From positions 3,848,001 to 3,912,000 of the forward strand of contig JABXYP010000001.1 in NCBI GenBank assembly GCA_024701455.1: a DNA stretch of 64,000 nucleotides, read 5' to 3'. Source of the stretch: Bacillus sp. A301a_S52. GTDB taxonomy: Bacteria > Bacillota > Bacilli > Bacillales > Salisediminibacteriaceae. The notes beneath the pieces were generated by a model, which was not told the DNA's origin, made no database searches, and worked only from the letters and a program-made list of their open reading frames with translations. The position numbers were made by a program, and so were the translations under genes. This document shows positions 26,668-35,287 of the stretch, in pieces (the stretch's first letter is position 1; each line of letters starts with the position of its first letter).

Positions 26668-28200
26668 TTAAGACCTCCAACTTTCAGTCATATACGTCAT
26701 CAGTTTTTCTTGATCCGCATCCTGTCTTACTAGCTCCCCTGTTATTCTGCCTTCATTCAAGGTATAAATCCGATCACACAAACCGAGGATTTCAGGCAAC
26801 TCTGATGAAATAAGCAAAATGCTCTTACCTTGTTCAGTAAGCGATTGAATAATCTTATAGATTTCAAACTTTGCCCCTACGTCTATCCCCCGTGTCGGTT
26901 CGTCTAAAATCAAGACATCTGGCTCTGTATGAAGCCATTTCCCAAGCACAATTTTTTGCTGATTTCCACCACTTAAATGTTCCGTTTTTTGTGCTAGGGT
27001 TGGGGTCTTAATAGTCATTTTTTTGATTAATCTTTCTGTTACCTCGACTTCTTCATTCAAATTCAGAACTCCATAATGAGAAGTAGCTCTAAGGTTTGCA
27101 AGTGTTAGATTGTTTTTGACACTATCCATTAAAATGAGACCAAATTCCTTTCGATCTTCTGATACATAAGCCAGGCCATTCATTATTGCCTTATCTACTG
27201 TACTTACATCTATCAACTTTCCATCCTTATAGACATCTCCACGAATATTGCGCCCATATGACCTGCCGAAAATACTCATAGCTAACTCCGTACGTCCAGC
27301 ACCCATAAGCCCAGCGATTCCGACTACTTCCCCTTTTCTCACATAGAGATTAACGCAATCAAGCCGTTTTTTTTCTGGGTTAACTGGATCATCTACTGAC
27401 CAATTTTTAACCTCTAAAGCTGTCTCACCAATTTCCGCCTGTCTTTCAGGATACATTTGATCTAATTCCCTACCTACCATTCCCTTTATAATCATAGCTT
27501 CTGATATGTTTTCACCTTTTAAAGACAAGGATTTAACCGTTTGTCCATCACGCAAAATCGTTAAACTGTCTGAAATACTTAATAGTTCTTTTAATTTATG
27601 AGAAATCAATATGGACGTCATACCTAGTTGTTTAAATTCTTTTAAAAGACGTAAAAGATTAGCGCTATCTTCTTCATTAAGTGATGCTGTAGGCTCATCT
27701 AATATGAGAAGTTGTACATTTTTGGATAATGCTTTGGCAATTTCAACGAGTTGTTGCTGACCAATACCAATTTGCTTGATTTTCATTTGTGGATCTATCT
27801 TTAATCCTACCTTTTTTAACAGTTTAGTTGTTTTTAAGATAGTGTCACTCCAATTAATTAACCCTTTCTTTGCCCTTTCATTACCTAAGAAGATATTTTC
27901 TGCAATCGACATTTCAGGAATGAGAGCTAGTTCTTGGTGGATAATGACGATTCCTTTAGCTTCACTAGAATTAATATCTTTAAACTCACATCGCTCACCA
28001 TTATAAAAAATCTCACCTTCGTACGTCCCATAAGGATGTACCCCACTTAGCACTTTCATTAATGTCGATTTCCCTGCACCATTTTCTCCAATCAGGGCAT
28101 GGATTTCACCTTTTTCGACCTCAAGATCTACGCCATCCAAAGCTTTTACTCCAGGAAATATTTTAGATATGTGAGCCATCTTTAGAATTGTTCGAGACAT
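26668..28200 (-). CDS. mmsA: Sugar ABC transporter ATPase, duplicated (GguA/MmsA type)
   Basis: A 510-residue protein with two ABC domains in tandem. Domain 1: Walker A '[14 protein letters not shown]', signature '[15 protein letters not shown]', Walker B '[11 protein letters not shown]'. Domain 2: degenerate Walker A '[13 protein letters not shown]', signature '[15 protein letters not shown]', Walker B '[12 protein letters not shown]'. This asymmetric pair is typical of monosaccharide importers. The start at 28200 (MSRTILKM) has AGGTGG 5 bp upstream; a frame six codons longer covers that site. The 200-bp gap to the binding-protein gene is filled by an R1 repeat. Confidence 0.93.
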   Translation of the reverse strand: MSRTILKMAHISKIFPGVKALDGVDLEVEKGEIHALIGENGAGKSTLMKVLSGVHPYGTYEGEIFYNGERCEFKDINSSEAKGIVIIHQELALIPEMSIAENIFLGNERAKKGLINWSDTILKTTKLLKKVGLKIDPQMKIKQIGIGQQQLVEIAKALSKNVQLLILDEPTASLNEEDSANLLRLLKEFKQLGMTSILISHKLKELLSISDSLTILRDGQTVKSLSLKGENISEAMIIKGMVGRELDQMYPERQAEIGETALEVKNWSVDDPVNPEKKRLDCVNLYVRKGEVVGIAGLMGAGRTELAMSIFGRSYGRNIRGDVYKDGKLIDVSTVDKAIMNGLAYVSEDRKEFGLILMDSVKNNLTLANLRATSHYGVLNLNEEVEVTERLIKKMTIKTPTLAQKTEHLSGGNQQKIVLGKWLHTEPDVLILDEPTRGIDVGAKFEIYKIIQSLTEQGKSILLISSELPEILGLCDRIYTLNEGRITGELVRQDADQEKLMTYMTESWRS

Positions 28201-28245
28201 TAGGCCACCTGCTTTCACATAATAGAAGATGATTTAGCACCTGTA

Positions 28246-28388
28246 AAACGAACCTTCAATCAGTGGCATTTTTGCTCTTCCCCCACTGATTGGTAGTTGA
28301 ATGATAGCGTCCGTTAGCTCCGCCTAAATAAAGTTACCTCCCCTCTCTTTTTTAAGCCGTAGGGCTTTACGGACGGTTATCTGTGATA
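28246..28388 (+). repeat. R1 repeat, copy D (type 1, full length) inside an operon
   Basis: Begins AAACGAACCTTCAATCAGTGG and ends GGTTATCTGTGATA. Both hairpins are intact: CAATCAGTGG with CCACTGATTG, and GCGTCCGT with ACGGACG. It lies between the binding-protein and ATPase genes of the sugar transporter, antisense to their transcript; the structure would still form in the mRNA and may uncouple expression (inference). Confidence 0.9.
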
Positions 28389-28417
28389 AAGCCAAATCAC
28401 CTTCTCGTTATTTCGCG

Positions 28418-29488
28418 TTATCTAAGCTCTTCTTCCGAAAAATAGCCGCTTCCAACTAGGATGTCTTCATAATTATCCATATCAATGGAAATTGGTTCAA
28501 TTAAATAGGAGGGTACAACTTTTACTCCATTATCATACGTCTCTGTGTCATTCACTTCTGGTTCTTCCCCACGCAATACCGCATCTGCCATATTAACTGC
28601 CTGTCTAGCTAATTCTCTCGTGTCTTTAAAGACTGTTTGTGTTTGTTCACCAGCCATAATAGATTTGACAGAAGATAGTTCAGCATCCTGTCCTGTTATA
28701 ATAGGCAGTGGCTGGTTGTCACTGCCATACCCTACTGACGTTAAGGAGGAAATAATACCTCTGCTTATACCGTCGTATGGCGAATAAACAGCATCAAGAT
28801 TCGTATCAGCGTAATGTGCACTTAAAATATTATCCATTCTCTCTTGTGCCAATGAGCCATCCCATCGTAAAGTGGCCCCTTGTTCAAAAGCGACCTGCCC
28901 ACTTTTAACGTTTAGAAGACCTTCATCCATATAAGACTCAAGTACTGACATAGCCCCATCCCAGAAAAAATACGCATTGTTATCATCAGGGGATCCGGCA
29001 AATAGCTCTATTGTGAAAGGACCATCTCCATTATTTAATCCTAATTGTTCTTCGATATACTGCCCTTGCAAGACCCCAACTTGATAATTATCAAAAGTAG
29101 CATAATAACTAACGTGCTCACTATTCATGATTAACCTATCATAAGCAATAATAGGTATATCTGATGCTTCTGCCATTTCAAGGACACTCGTCAATGCCTC
29201 ACCATCTATGGAAGCGATAACAATTAAGTCCGCACCTTGAGTAATCATGTTTTCGATCTGATCAATTTGATTTTCAACTACATCCTCACCATATTGAATA
29301 TCCACGTCATACCCTAGCTCTTCAAATTCTTTTACCATATTCTCGCCATCTTTCACCCAACGCTCAGAAGATTGTGTGGGCAAGGCCAGTCCGATTTTAC
29401 CTTCACTATCAGCATTTTCGTTAGAACTACAACTAATAAGCATGGCCGCTATAACGACAGCCATCATGACTAAGCAATATCTTCTCAT
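28418..29488 (-). CDS. chvE: Sugar-binding lipoprotein (ChvE type)
   Basis: A 356-residue exported lipoprotein: signal peptide with lipobox LISC (Cys20), then a periplasmic-binding-protein type 1 fold ('[15 protein letters not shown]', '[14 protein letters not shown]', '[10 protein letters not shown]', 'PIITGQDAE'). These match ChvE/XylF-like monosaccharide receptors. The start at 29488 is set by AGGAGGAT 4-5 bp upstream; a longer frame reaching 29533 runs back into a truncated R1 repeat and is rejected. It feeds sugar to the GguAB-like permease downstream. Confidence 0.92.
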   Translation of the reverse strand: MRRYCLVMMAVVIAAMLISCSSNENADSEGKIGLALPTQSSERWVKDGENMVKEFEELGYDVDIQYGEDVVENQIDQIENMITQGADLIVIASIDGEALTSVLEMAEASDIPIIAYDRLIMNSEHVSYYATFDNYQVGVLQGQYIEEQLGLNNGDGPFTIELFAGSPDDNNAYFFWDGAMSVLESYMDEGLLNVKSGQVAFEQGATLRWDGSLAQERMDNILSAHYADTNLDAVYSPYDGISRGIISSLTSVGYGSDNQPLPIITGQDAELSSVKSIMAGEQTQTVFKDTRELARQAVNMADAVLRGEEPEVNDTETYDNGVKVVPSYLIEPISIDMDNYEDILVGSGYFSEEELR

Positions 29489-29519
29489 TAATATCCTCCT
29501 TTTACTCGATCTCAAGATA

Positions 29520-29567
29520 AAACGAACCTTCAATCAGTGGAAGTTTGACAGACGCTTATCTGTGATA
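29520..29567 (+). repeat. R1 repeat, copy E (internally deleted)
   Basis: Only the first 26 bases (AAACGAACCTTCAATCAGTGG...) and the last 20 (ACGCTTATCTGTGATA) of type 1 remain, joined at AAGTTTGACAGACGC. Both outer ends are intact, so the termini can be defined from it. Confidence 0.85.
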
Positions 29568-29708
29568 ATAGTTAATTACCCTCCTCCCCTACTTTTCATA
29601 TAGTGAGTCGTTGTGATGCTATTATATTGCTGCCTTTGAAAATTAATTAATACTTTTTTAGTTTCAATCGATTTTGTCCTTAATGTTCACAGAAAAAATG
29701 TTACTGAA

Positions 29709-29757
29709 CAAAAAAAGAATTGCCTTGTAAGCATCAAGCTTATTTTTAAGGCAACTC
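29709..29757 (-). terminator. Terminator-like hairpin
   Basis: GTTGCCTT and AAGGCAAT pair on the minus strand and are followed by TCTTTTTTT. It is a second stop signal behind the Spo0E-like gene. Confidence 0.7.
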
Positions 29758-29790
29758 TTTTACTAAAGTTTACGTTTGCGGACGATATAG

Positions 29791-29826
29791 AAAAAGAGCT
29801 AGGACACGTTCATCCTAACTCTTTTA
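29791..29826 (-). terminator. Terminator of the Spo0E-like gene
   Basis: AAAAGAGCTAGGA and TCCTAACTCTTTT pair with one mismatch around an 8-nt loop; A/T tracts flank both sides, so it may work in both directions. It lies 28 bp past the stop codon. Confidence 0.82.
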
Positions 29827-29853
29827 TCATGATTAACTATCTATCTGAGCTGA

Positions 29854-30021
29854 TTAATACGCTGGAGAAGGCTCTTGTTTTTTAGCTAATTGCATTCTCT
29901 GATAAGCGATAATCATATCATCAAGCTCTTGACTACATTTTATAGTAGGCGTAGAGTTTAGTCCATTCTTAACAGCTAGCTCTAATAGTTCTTTACGCTT
30001 TTTAAAGATTGCATCCGACAT
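29854..30021 (-). CDS. Spo0E-family aspartyl-phosphate phosphatase
   Basis: A 55-residue protein of two predicted helices with the family pattern: a first helix 'KRKELLELAVKNGL', then 'CSQELDDMIIAYQRMQ', in which SQELD holds the conserved Ser/Gln/Asp cluster. Members dephosphorylate Spo0A~P and delay sporulation in Bacillus and Clostridium. The start at 30021 (MSDAIFKK) has GAGGGG 8 bp upstream; a 14-codon longer frame is rejected. It indicates a spore former. Confidence 0.85.
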   Translation of the reverse strand: MSDAIFKKRKELLELAVKNGLNSTPTIKCSQELDDMIIAYQRMQLAKKQEPSPAY

Positions 30022-30224
30022 AACTAATCCCCTCTTAATTTTGTTAGATAGATTATAACACACGAACCCCTAATTTTAGTAATAAAATAAATTTATGACA
30101 TAAGATGTCATAATGCGTGGTTTTTTGATGCCTTCCTTCTCGTTTAATGGTAACCGTTTTGGACCTGCTTCAAAAAATTTTACTCTCTTCTGCCACATTT
30201 ATTACTTTATTAGAAACATATATG

Positions 30225-30394
30225 AATGAATGTCATGCTTCAAAATAAGATGTTTAAATTCGAATAAAGAATGTGACCTTCTCTTCGGACTGTGCTTAAT
30301 CCTCAGTGGTCGCTGATTGACGTTGCACTCACTTTTTTACATCTGCATATTATTCGTATTTTTTCTTTTAAAACATCATTAAGAAATTCACTCA
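30225..30394. repeat. R2 MITE-like repeat, shorter copy
   Basis: Left end GAATGAATGTCATGCTTCAA, AATTCGAATAAAGAATGTGACC; right end TATTATTCGTATT and AAACATCATTAAGAAATTC. The two ends are imperfect inverted repeats of about 40 bp. The centre is shorter than in the copy at 50728-50993. Confidence 0.7.
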
Positions 30395-30539
30395 CATGAA
30401 AATCATTCTTTGTTATTTTTGTTCGAGCGTCACGTTTAAATTATGTCGTTCATCTCAAAAAACGTAGAATGTGCTCTTTATCTTAAATAGCGTATCTAAA
30501 CAGTGTATACCTTTAACCATACGCTTCATATATATCATA

Positions 30540-30601
30540 TTCAGATAAGCGTCCGTTAAGCCTTCCACCTAATAAGGCGGGAGAACGAAAAATCCCAGGC
30601 T
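30540..30601 (-). repeat. R1 repeat, reverse decayed copy
   Basis: Read on the minus strand it gives TTTTTCGTTCTCCCGCC, then AACGGACGCTTATCTGA, matching the 3' half of R1 type 1. It is the only copy found in this orientation. Confidence 0.6.
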
Positions 30602-30612
30602 GAAGGATCGGT

Positions 30613-30687
30613 TTATCATCCGCATATATAATGAATTTTTTTCTGATTATTCGTATTCTTTAAAAACATCATTATGAAATCGACTCA
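30613..30687. repeat. R2 repeat, right-end fragment
   Basis: TTTATCATCCGCATAT, TATTCGTATT, TAAAAACATCATTATGAAATC and GACTCA match the right 75 bp of the R2 copy at 50728-50993. Confidence 0.75.
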
Positions 30688-30731
30688 GTTAGTGTTCTTA
30701 TCAATCAAAATTTTTAAAGTTCTAGTTGATA

Positions 30732-32411
30732 TTATATCTTATAAGCACCAATACGGCTCTTTAGATCATCTGATAGTGTTGCTAAATTAGATGAGTTAGC
30801 CGCGATTTCTTCCATTGAAGCATTCGTTTCCTCTGCAGAGGCTGCTACCGTTTGAGTATTTTCAGCTACGGCTTCCGCTTCGTTAGCAATGTCATCTGCT
30901 ACCGACGCCAATTTATGTGCATGAAGAGCACTGTCCTCAATTGAAGCTGTGATCTCCTCCATCTGTACAGATATATTCTCAACAACATTTGCAATCTGTT
31001 TGAAAGAATCCCCCGCTTTATCAACTAACAAAACACCTTCATCCACGGCCTTTCCACCAAGTTCCATTGAATGCATAGAGGATTGTATATCTTCTTGAAT
31101 ATCTCCAATCATAGTTTCAATTTCTCCTGCGGAGGAGCGCGTTTGTTCAGCTAATTTTCTTACCTCATCTGCCACTACCGCAAATCCTTTACCACTTTCT
31201 CCTGCTCTAGCAGCTTCAATTGCTGCATTTAAGGCTAATAAATTCGTTTGATCTGAAATATCCGTAATCATTGACACTATACCACCAATTTTTTCAGACT
31301 TCACACCTAAACTATTAACCTTTACATGTGATTCCGAGGAATGCTCTCTTATCGTTTCCATTTGCGCCACAGTCTGCTTAATAATTGAACTTCCCTCTTG
31401 TGCTTGCGTGCTGGAGGATATAACGAATTCATTGGCGTCTTTTGAATTTGCTGTCACTCTATCCATTGATTTCGTCATGTTATCTATCATTTGCTTAACT
31501 TCATGGGTTCGTCCCATTTGATTTTCTGTTCCCATAGCTGCCTCTTGAATAGCAGATGATATCTGTTCACTTGCTTGACTGGTTTCATCAGCTCCAGCCC
31601 TCATCTGCTCTGCTGAAGAGGCTAAATCTGTAGAAATAGTGGTGATCCCTTGAAACACTGATTGTAGATTCGTTGTCATGTGATTCATCGTTTGAATGAG
31701 TTGCCCAACTTCATCATCACGTTTATCTTCTAGTGTTTCTATACGTAAATTTCCTTCACTAATGTTCTTAGCCACCCCGACTGCCCTTTTTAAAGATTGA
31801 CTTAAGTTCTGGCTGAATAAAATGAACAATATGCATCCTATAATGGTGGCTCCTAAAAACGTGATTAAAAATGTGATCTGAACAGCACCAAGAGATGAAA
31901 CAGCTTCTTTACCAGCATCGTCAGCCCGTGCTTTCATCAAGTCTGTTAACGATTCAATGTGTGTCATCGTTTCATTGCGTAAGTTGTTTAATGCTACAAT
32001 TTCACCAGAAGAGTGAACACTTCTTCCTACAATACGACTGACAATCTCCCCATATTGATCTTTAGCTGTGTAAATCTTCTCAAATAATTCCTGCTCATCT
32101 TGTGTACTCATGTCCGGCTGAAGATCGTCTAAGTATTCATTGAGACGTGTCTCTTCAGCTATGTATGCTTCTTCATCAAATTCACCGGTCTGTACAGAGT
32201 CACTCACAATAATATACATCGATCGAAATAGTGACCCGACTTCCGTGACCATCAACGCTTGTTCACTTCGAAGGTTTTGTTCCTCAATATCCCCCCGGGA
32301 TGTTGCTAATTGTGGGTAAACATAACCGATACCCGCTAAAAATAAGATAAGTACAAGTCCAAACACAGTTAACATTTTATTTCGAATGTTAAGTCTATTC
32401 CATACCGCCAT
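30732..32411 (-). CDS. Methyl-accepting chemotaxis protein
   Basis: A 559-residue transmembrane chemoreceptor: first membrane helix (about 12-30), an extracytoplasmic four-helix-bundle-like sensor (about 31-175), second membrane helix (about 178-200), HAMP domain (about 200-255) and the coiled-coil signalling domain with the hairpin tip '[18 protein letters not shown]'. It relays ligand signals to CheA/CheW. GGGAGG precedes the start. Ligand unknown. The divergent neighbour encodes a FliL-like protein, a possible motility link. Confidence 0.93.
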   Translation of the reverse strand: MAVWNRLNIRNKMLTVFGLVLILFLAGIGYVYPQLATSRGDIEEQNLRSEQALMVTEVGSLFRSMYIIVSDSVQTGEFDEEAYIAEETRLNEYLDDLQPDMSTQDEQELFEKIYTAKDQYGEIVSRIVGRSVHSSGEIVALNNLRNETMTHIESLTDLMKARADDAGKEAVSSLGAVQITFLITFLGATIIGCILFILFSQNLSQSLKRAVGVAKNISEGNLRIETLEDKRDDEVGQLIQTMNHMTTNLQSVFQGITTISTDLASSAEQMRAGADETSQASEQISSAIQEAAMGTENQMGRTHEVKQMIDNMTKSMDRVTANSKDANEFVISSSTQAQEGSSIIKQTVAQMETIREHSSESHVKVNSLGVKSEKIGGIVSMITDISDQTNLLALNAAIEAARAGESGKGFAVVADEVRKLAEQTRSSAGEIETMIGDIQEDIQSSMHSMELGGKAVDEGVLLVDKAGDSFKQIANVVENISVQMEEITASIEDSALHAHKLASVADDIANEAEAVAENTQTVAASAEETNASMEEIAANSSNLATLSDDLKSRIGAYKI

Positions 32412-32732
32412 CTTTTATCCTCCCGATTCATAGTCATAAAACTAAAAGTCTTTTTCCTTTCTTAACAAACTATTAATAAGATCAAAAATATTAAGACTTT
32501 TTAATATATTACCTTATTGAGGTAGTTTATAACAACAATTTTACCGTATTTGTAATAAATTTTTACAGCTTTTTTTATGAAAATAGAACTAATTAATAGT
32601 TTATAATAGGTCTTTATGCCTCTATAAAGGCACTATTAAAGTTTAGTTAAATGGCTCATATACGGGACTAAAGCATTACTTTATAATGATTGATTATATA
32701 TAGTACAACAGAAAAAGGGGGCAATTTAAAAG
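32412..32732. other. Divergent intergenic, AT-rich
   Basis: About 320 bp between the MCP and FliL-like genes. A TATAAT at 32682-32687 precedes the latter, without a convincing -35. Nothing else was recognised. Confidence 0.4.
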
Positions 32733-33206
32733 ATGGCAGAAGAAATGGAAGTTAGTGAGACTAGCAAGACACAGACTGGAAAGCGCCGTCTTGTTATTAT
32801 TTTGAGTGCAAGTTTATTAGCACTAATTATATTAGTTTCAGGTGTTGTCCTGATCGCCATTCCTAATGAGAAGCTTAAAACAGCTTACGCTGATTTTACA
32901 AAAGAAGAGGAATGGGACCGCATCTATCATTTAGAAGAAAATGGTTACATGCTGGACAATGGTCAATTCATTAGGGTCTCGTTTGCATTCGTCGTTACTG
33001 ATAGTTCACAAGTAACAGCATTATCAGATGGTCAATCGTTACTTAAATATACAATTACCGACGTCATTTCCGGAAAGAACCGCAGTGCTTTTAGAGGTCC
33101 AGATCAATTAAGACAATTTGAAGAAGACATAAAAGAGAGCTTGAATAAAGCTTACTCGGATGTAGAATTAGAGCATGTGTATATTACTAGTTTTGTTATT
33201 TCATAA
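32733..33206 (+). CDS. FliL-like membrane protein
   Basis: A 157-residue protein with a charged N-terminus, one membrane helix (about 20-43), and an external domain 'NGQFIRVSFAFVVTD', 'LLKYTITDVIS', 'LRQFEEDIKESLNKAY', ending 'VYITSFVIS'. This order and ending match FliL, the stator-associated flagellar protein, which is normally in the fli operon. Here it stands alone, divergent from an MCP gene, so it may be a second copy tuning motor or stator function (inference). An R1 repeat begins exactly at its stop codon (TCATAA|AAC). Confidence 0.75.
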   Translation: MAEEMEVSETSKTQTGKRRLVIILSASLLALIILVSGVVLIAIPNEKLKTAYADFTKEEEWDRIYHLEENGYMLDNGQFIRVSFAFVVTDSSQVTALSDGQSLLKYTITDVISGKNRSAFRGPDQLRQFEEDIKESLNKAYSDVELEHVYITSFVIS

Positions 33207-33311
33207 AACAAACCTCCAATCAGCACTTACTTTAGCATCCGTTATCACCCGCGTAAATAGATTCTCCTCTATCTTCTGAGGCAGGCGTTTTACGGACGAT
33301 TAATTGTGATA
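33206..33311 (+). repeat. R1 repeat, copy F1 (type 1, internally shortened)
   Basis: Begins AAACAAACCTCCAATCAG after CATA, which overlaps the TAA stop of the FliL-like gene, and ends AATTGTGATA. Most of hairpin 1 is gone; hairpin 2 (GCATCCGT with ACGGACGA, AAATAGA with TCTTCT region) is kept in part. Confidence 0.78.
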
Positions 33312-33361
33312 AAGCTAAATTTCAATCAGTGGGGGTTTTACTTCCCCTCAAGAGTGGGATA
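33312..33361 (+). repeat. R1 repeat, copy F2 (type 2, internally deleted)
   Basis: Begins AAGCTAAATTTCAATCAGTGG directly after the GTGATA end of copy F1 and ends AGAGTGGGATA; only the two ends remain. With copy C it shows tandem insertion in both subtype orders. Confidence 0.78.
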
Positions 33362-33367
33362 AATAGC

Positions 33368-33411
33368 AAAGAGCTTGAACACAGATGAACCCTGTCGTTC
33401 AAGCTCTTATT
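33368..33411. terminator. Terminator between convergent genes
   Basis: AAGAGCTTGAAC and GTTCAAGCTCTT form a perfect 12-bp stem with a 16-nt loop. ATTTTAA follows on the plus strand. It serves the FliL-like gene and probably the luciferase-like gene. Confidence 0.8.
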
Positions 33412-34440
33412 TTAACGATTAATCTGCATGGCATTCGCTACTATTTCAAATGAGCGCAGTCTTGCTTTATGGTCATAAATTTGTGAATGAATCATCATCT
33501 CACTAGCTCCAGTATCAGACAAGAACGTCTGAAGCTGTTCTTTCACATTATCCGCTGTTCCAACGATGGCAGAACCGAACTGCTTTTTTAAAATTGTCTT
33601 CTCATAATCTGATGACAATTCTTTTATATTTTCTACTGGTGGCTGCAATTTACTCGGTGTGTTTCGGATGAGATTTAAAAATTGCAATTCTAGGCTTGAA
33701 GCTAGAAAATTGGCTTCCTCTTCAGTATCTGCTGCCACCACGTTAGCTACAACCATTGCATAAGGCTCCTGCAAAACTTGTGAAGGCGTAAAGTGGTTAT
33801 AATATAAATCCAATGCGGGTAATGTATTTTCAGGAGAAAAGTGGCTAGCAAAAGCAAATGGCAATCCATGCTCTGCAGCTAACCTTGCACTAAATCCACT
33901 AGATCCTAACAGCCAAATAGGGATATCAAGGCCTTCGCCCGGTACAGCACGGACAGCAAGTCTTCCTTCAGCCAATTCAGGATTAATGTAACTTCTTAAC
34001 TCCTTTAATTGTTCTGGGAAATCATCACCATTAGTAAGATCCCCACGACGCAGAGCATAAGCCGTACGTTGATCTGTACCTGGGGCTCGACCAAGTCCTA
34101 AATCTATCCGATTTGGATAAAGAGAAGCTAATGTCCCAAATTGCTCTGCAATTATGAGTGGGGCGTGATTCGGAAGCATAATCCCTCCAGAACCTATACG
34201 CATAGTTGACGTGCCTTGAGCTACATAACTAATTAAAATAGACGTAGCAGCACTGGCAATACCCGGCATATTGTGGTGTTCCGCAAGCCAATAACGATGG
34301 TATCCCCATTTCTCAGCATGCTGAGCTAAATCAAGCGTATTTCTAAAAGCATCCTCTGCCGTTCCGCCTTCGAGAATTGGTGCGAGATCAAGAATGGATA
34401 GTGGTATCTTTTCCATCCGTTTGCTATTATTCATAGACAT
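33412..34440 (-). CDS. Luciferase-like (LLM class) flavin-dependent oxidoreductase
   Basis: A 342-residue TIM-barrel monooxygenase of the bacterial luciferase family. Landmarks: '[19 protein letters not shown]', '[17 protein letters not shown]', '[15 protein letters not shown]' and '[13 protein letters not shown]', the pattern of the MsnO8/YwcH-type subgroup. Such enzymes use FMNH2 and O2; the substrate is not predictable. The start at 34440 (MSMNNSKR) has AAGGAG 7 bp upstream. Divergent from a molybdopterin protein gene, with about 140 bp between. Confidence 0.9.
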   Translation of the reverse strand: MSMNNSKRMEKIPLSILDLAPILEGGTAEDAFRNTLDLAQHAEKWGYHRYWLAEHHNMPGIASAATSILISYVAQGTSTMRIGSGGIMLPNHAPLIIAEQFGTLASLYPNRIDLGLGRAPGTDQRTAYALRRGDLTNGDDFPEQLKELRSYINPELAEGRLAVRAVPGEGLDIPIWLLGSSGFSARLAAEHGLPFAFASHFSPENTLPALDLYYNHFTPSQVLQEPYAMVVANVVAADTEEEANFLASSLELQFLNLIRNTPSKLQPPVENIKELSSDYEKTILKKQFGSAIVGTADNVKEQLQTFLSDTGASEMMIHSQIYDHKARLRSFEIVANAMQINR

Positions 34441-34580
34441 TGGACACTCCTTTTTTAATTTTAAAAACAACTATACATGGGTATATCTATTTGTGACATT
34501 ACAGTTAGTTTATCAATTGTATCTTTTTTTTCCTATTATTTTGCTTAGCTTTCCGAACTATTCTAAAGGAGATGGTTATT

Positions 34581-35171
34581 ATGGCAAAGCAATTGCCTCC
34601 AGGACAATTCGAAACAGAGAAATGGCCTATCTTACATAAGGGAGACGTATATTCTTTTAATAAAGATAATTGGAATTTTAAACTTTTTGGAGAAGTTGAG
34701 AAGGAACTATCACTCACTTATGATGAGGTCATGCGTCTGCCTAAAACAATATCCTCAATCGACATGCACTGTGTCACAACATGGTCGAAGTTTGGCAACA
34801 CGTTCGAAGGGATCGCTTTTCGAGAATTTTTAAATTTAGTCACTTTACGTGAAGGTGTTACACATGTAAAAATATTTGGTTATTATAATGGGGACCGATT
34901 CGGCTATTCAGCCAACTTACCACTTGATAACCTCTTAGGTGATGATTCATTATTTGTTTACAGGTGGAAAGATCATAAACAAGATTGGGAAACCCTTTCT
35001 GCTAAACACGGTTTCCCCCTTCGATTTATCCCACCTTCTTCTTTTTATTTATGGAAAGGAACAAAATGGGTTTCTGGCATTAAATTTATGACTGAAGATG
35101 AGGAGGGCTTTTGGGAAGAGCTTGGCTATTCAATGACTGCTAACCCATTTAAAGAAGAGCGTTACAAATAA
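34581..35171 (+). CDS. Molybdopterin-dependent sulfite-oxidase-like protein (YuiH type)
   Basis: A 196-residue protein made of one oxidoreductase_molyb domain. The conserved Cys that ligates Mo in sulfite oxidases lies in 'SIDMHCVTTWSKFGNTFEG'; 'LRFIPPSSFYLWKGTKWVSGI' near the end is also typical. There is no Tat signal, so it should be cytoplasmic, unlike YedY/MsrP. The substrate is unknown. The ATG at 34581 is chosen over 34572 because AAAGGAGA lies 8 bp upstream. A strong terminator follows. Confidence 0.87.
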   Translation: MAKQLPPGQFETEKWPILHKGDVYSFNKDNWNFKLFGEVEKELSLTYDEVMRLPKTISSIDMHCVTTWSKFGNTFEGIAFREFLNLVTLREGVTHVKIFGYYNGDRFGYSANLPLDNLLGDDSLFVYRWKDHKQDWETLSAKHGFPLRFIPPSSFYLWKGTKWVSGIKFMTEDEEGFWEELGYSMTANPFKEERYK

Positions 35172-35186
35172 AATATATGCATGTCT

Positions 35187-35230
35187 AAAGGGACTGTGCC
35201 AAATAGCAACTTCTGCACAGTCCCTTTATT
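35187..35230 (+). terminator. Terminator of the molybdopterin protein gene
   Basis: AAAGGGACTGTGC and GCACAGTCCCTTT form a perfect 13-bp stem followed by ATTATATTTT. Confidence 0.9.
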
Positions 35231-35287
35231 ATATTTTCTCCTCTAGATCACTAGCATTGCCCATCCAATAGTCATTAAGAAAGAGGC

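Larger units (their letters stand above)
29489..29853. other. Intergenic with R1 remnant and two terminators
   Basis: About 365 bp upstream of the sugar-binding gene. It contains the internally deleted R1 copy E, a minus-strand TATAAT at 29626-29621 without a good -35, an SD-like GGGGAGGAGGG (minus strand, near 29580) that is not followed by a start codon, and two terminators. Confidence 0.5.
30022..30731. other. Intergenic built of R2 and R1 repeats
   Basis: About 710 bp. It contains an R2 element (30225-30394), a reverse decayed R1 (30540-30601), and a right-end fragment of R2 (30613-30687). No gene was recognised; no clear terminator for the MCP gene was found. Confidence 0.55.

Noticed and set aside
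28418..29533. Longer chvE-like frame starting at 29533
   Set aside because: The extra 15 codons run into R1 copy E and lack a ribosome site; the ATG at 29488 has AGGAGG and a proper lipoprotein signal peptide.
29570..29650. Promoter of the sugar transporter operon
   Set aside because: A TATAAT is present on the minus strand at 29626-29621 but no acceptable -35 at 16-18 bp; not listed as a promoter.
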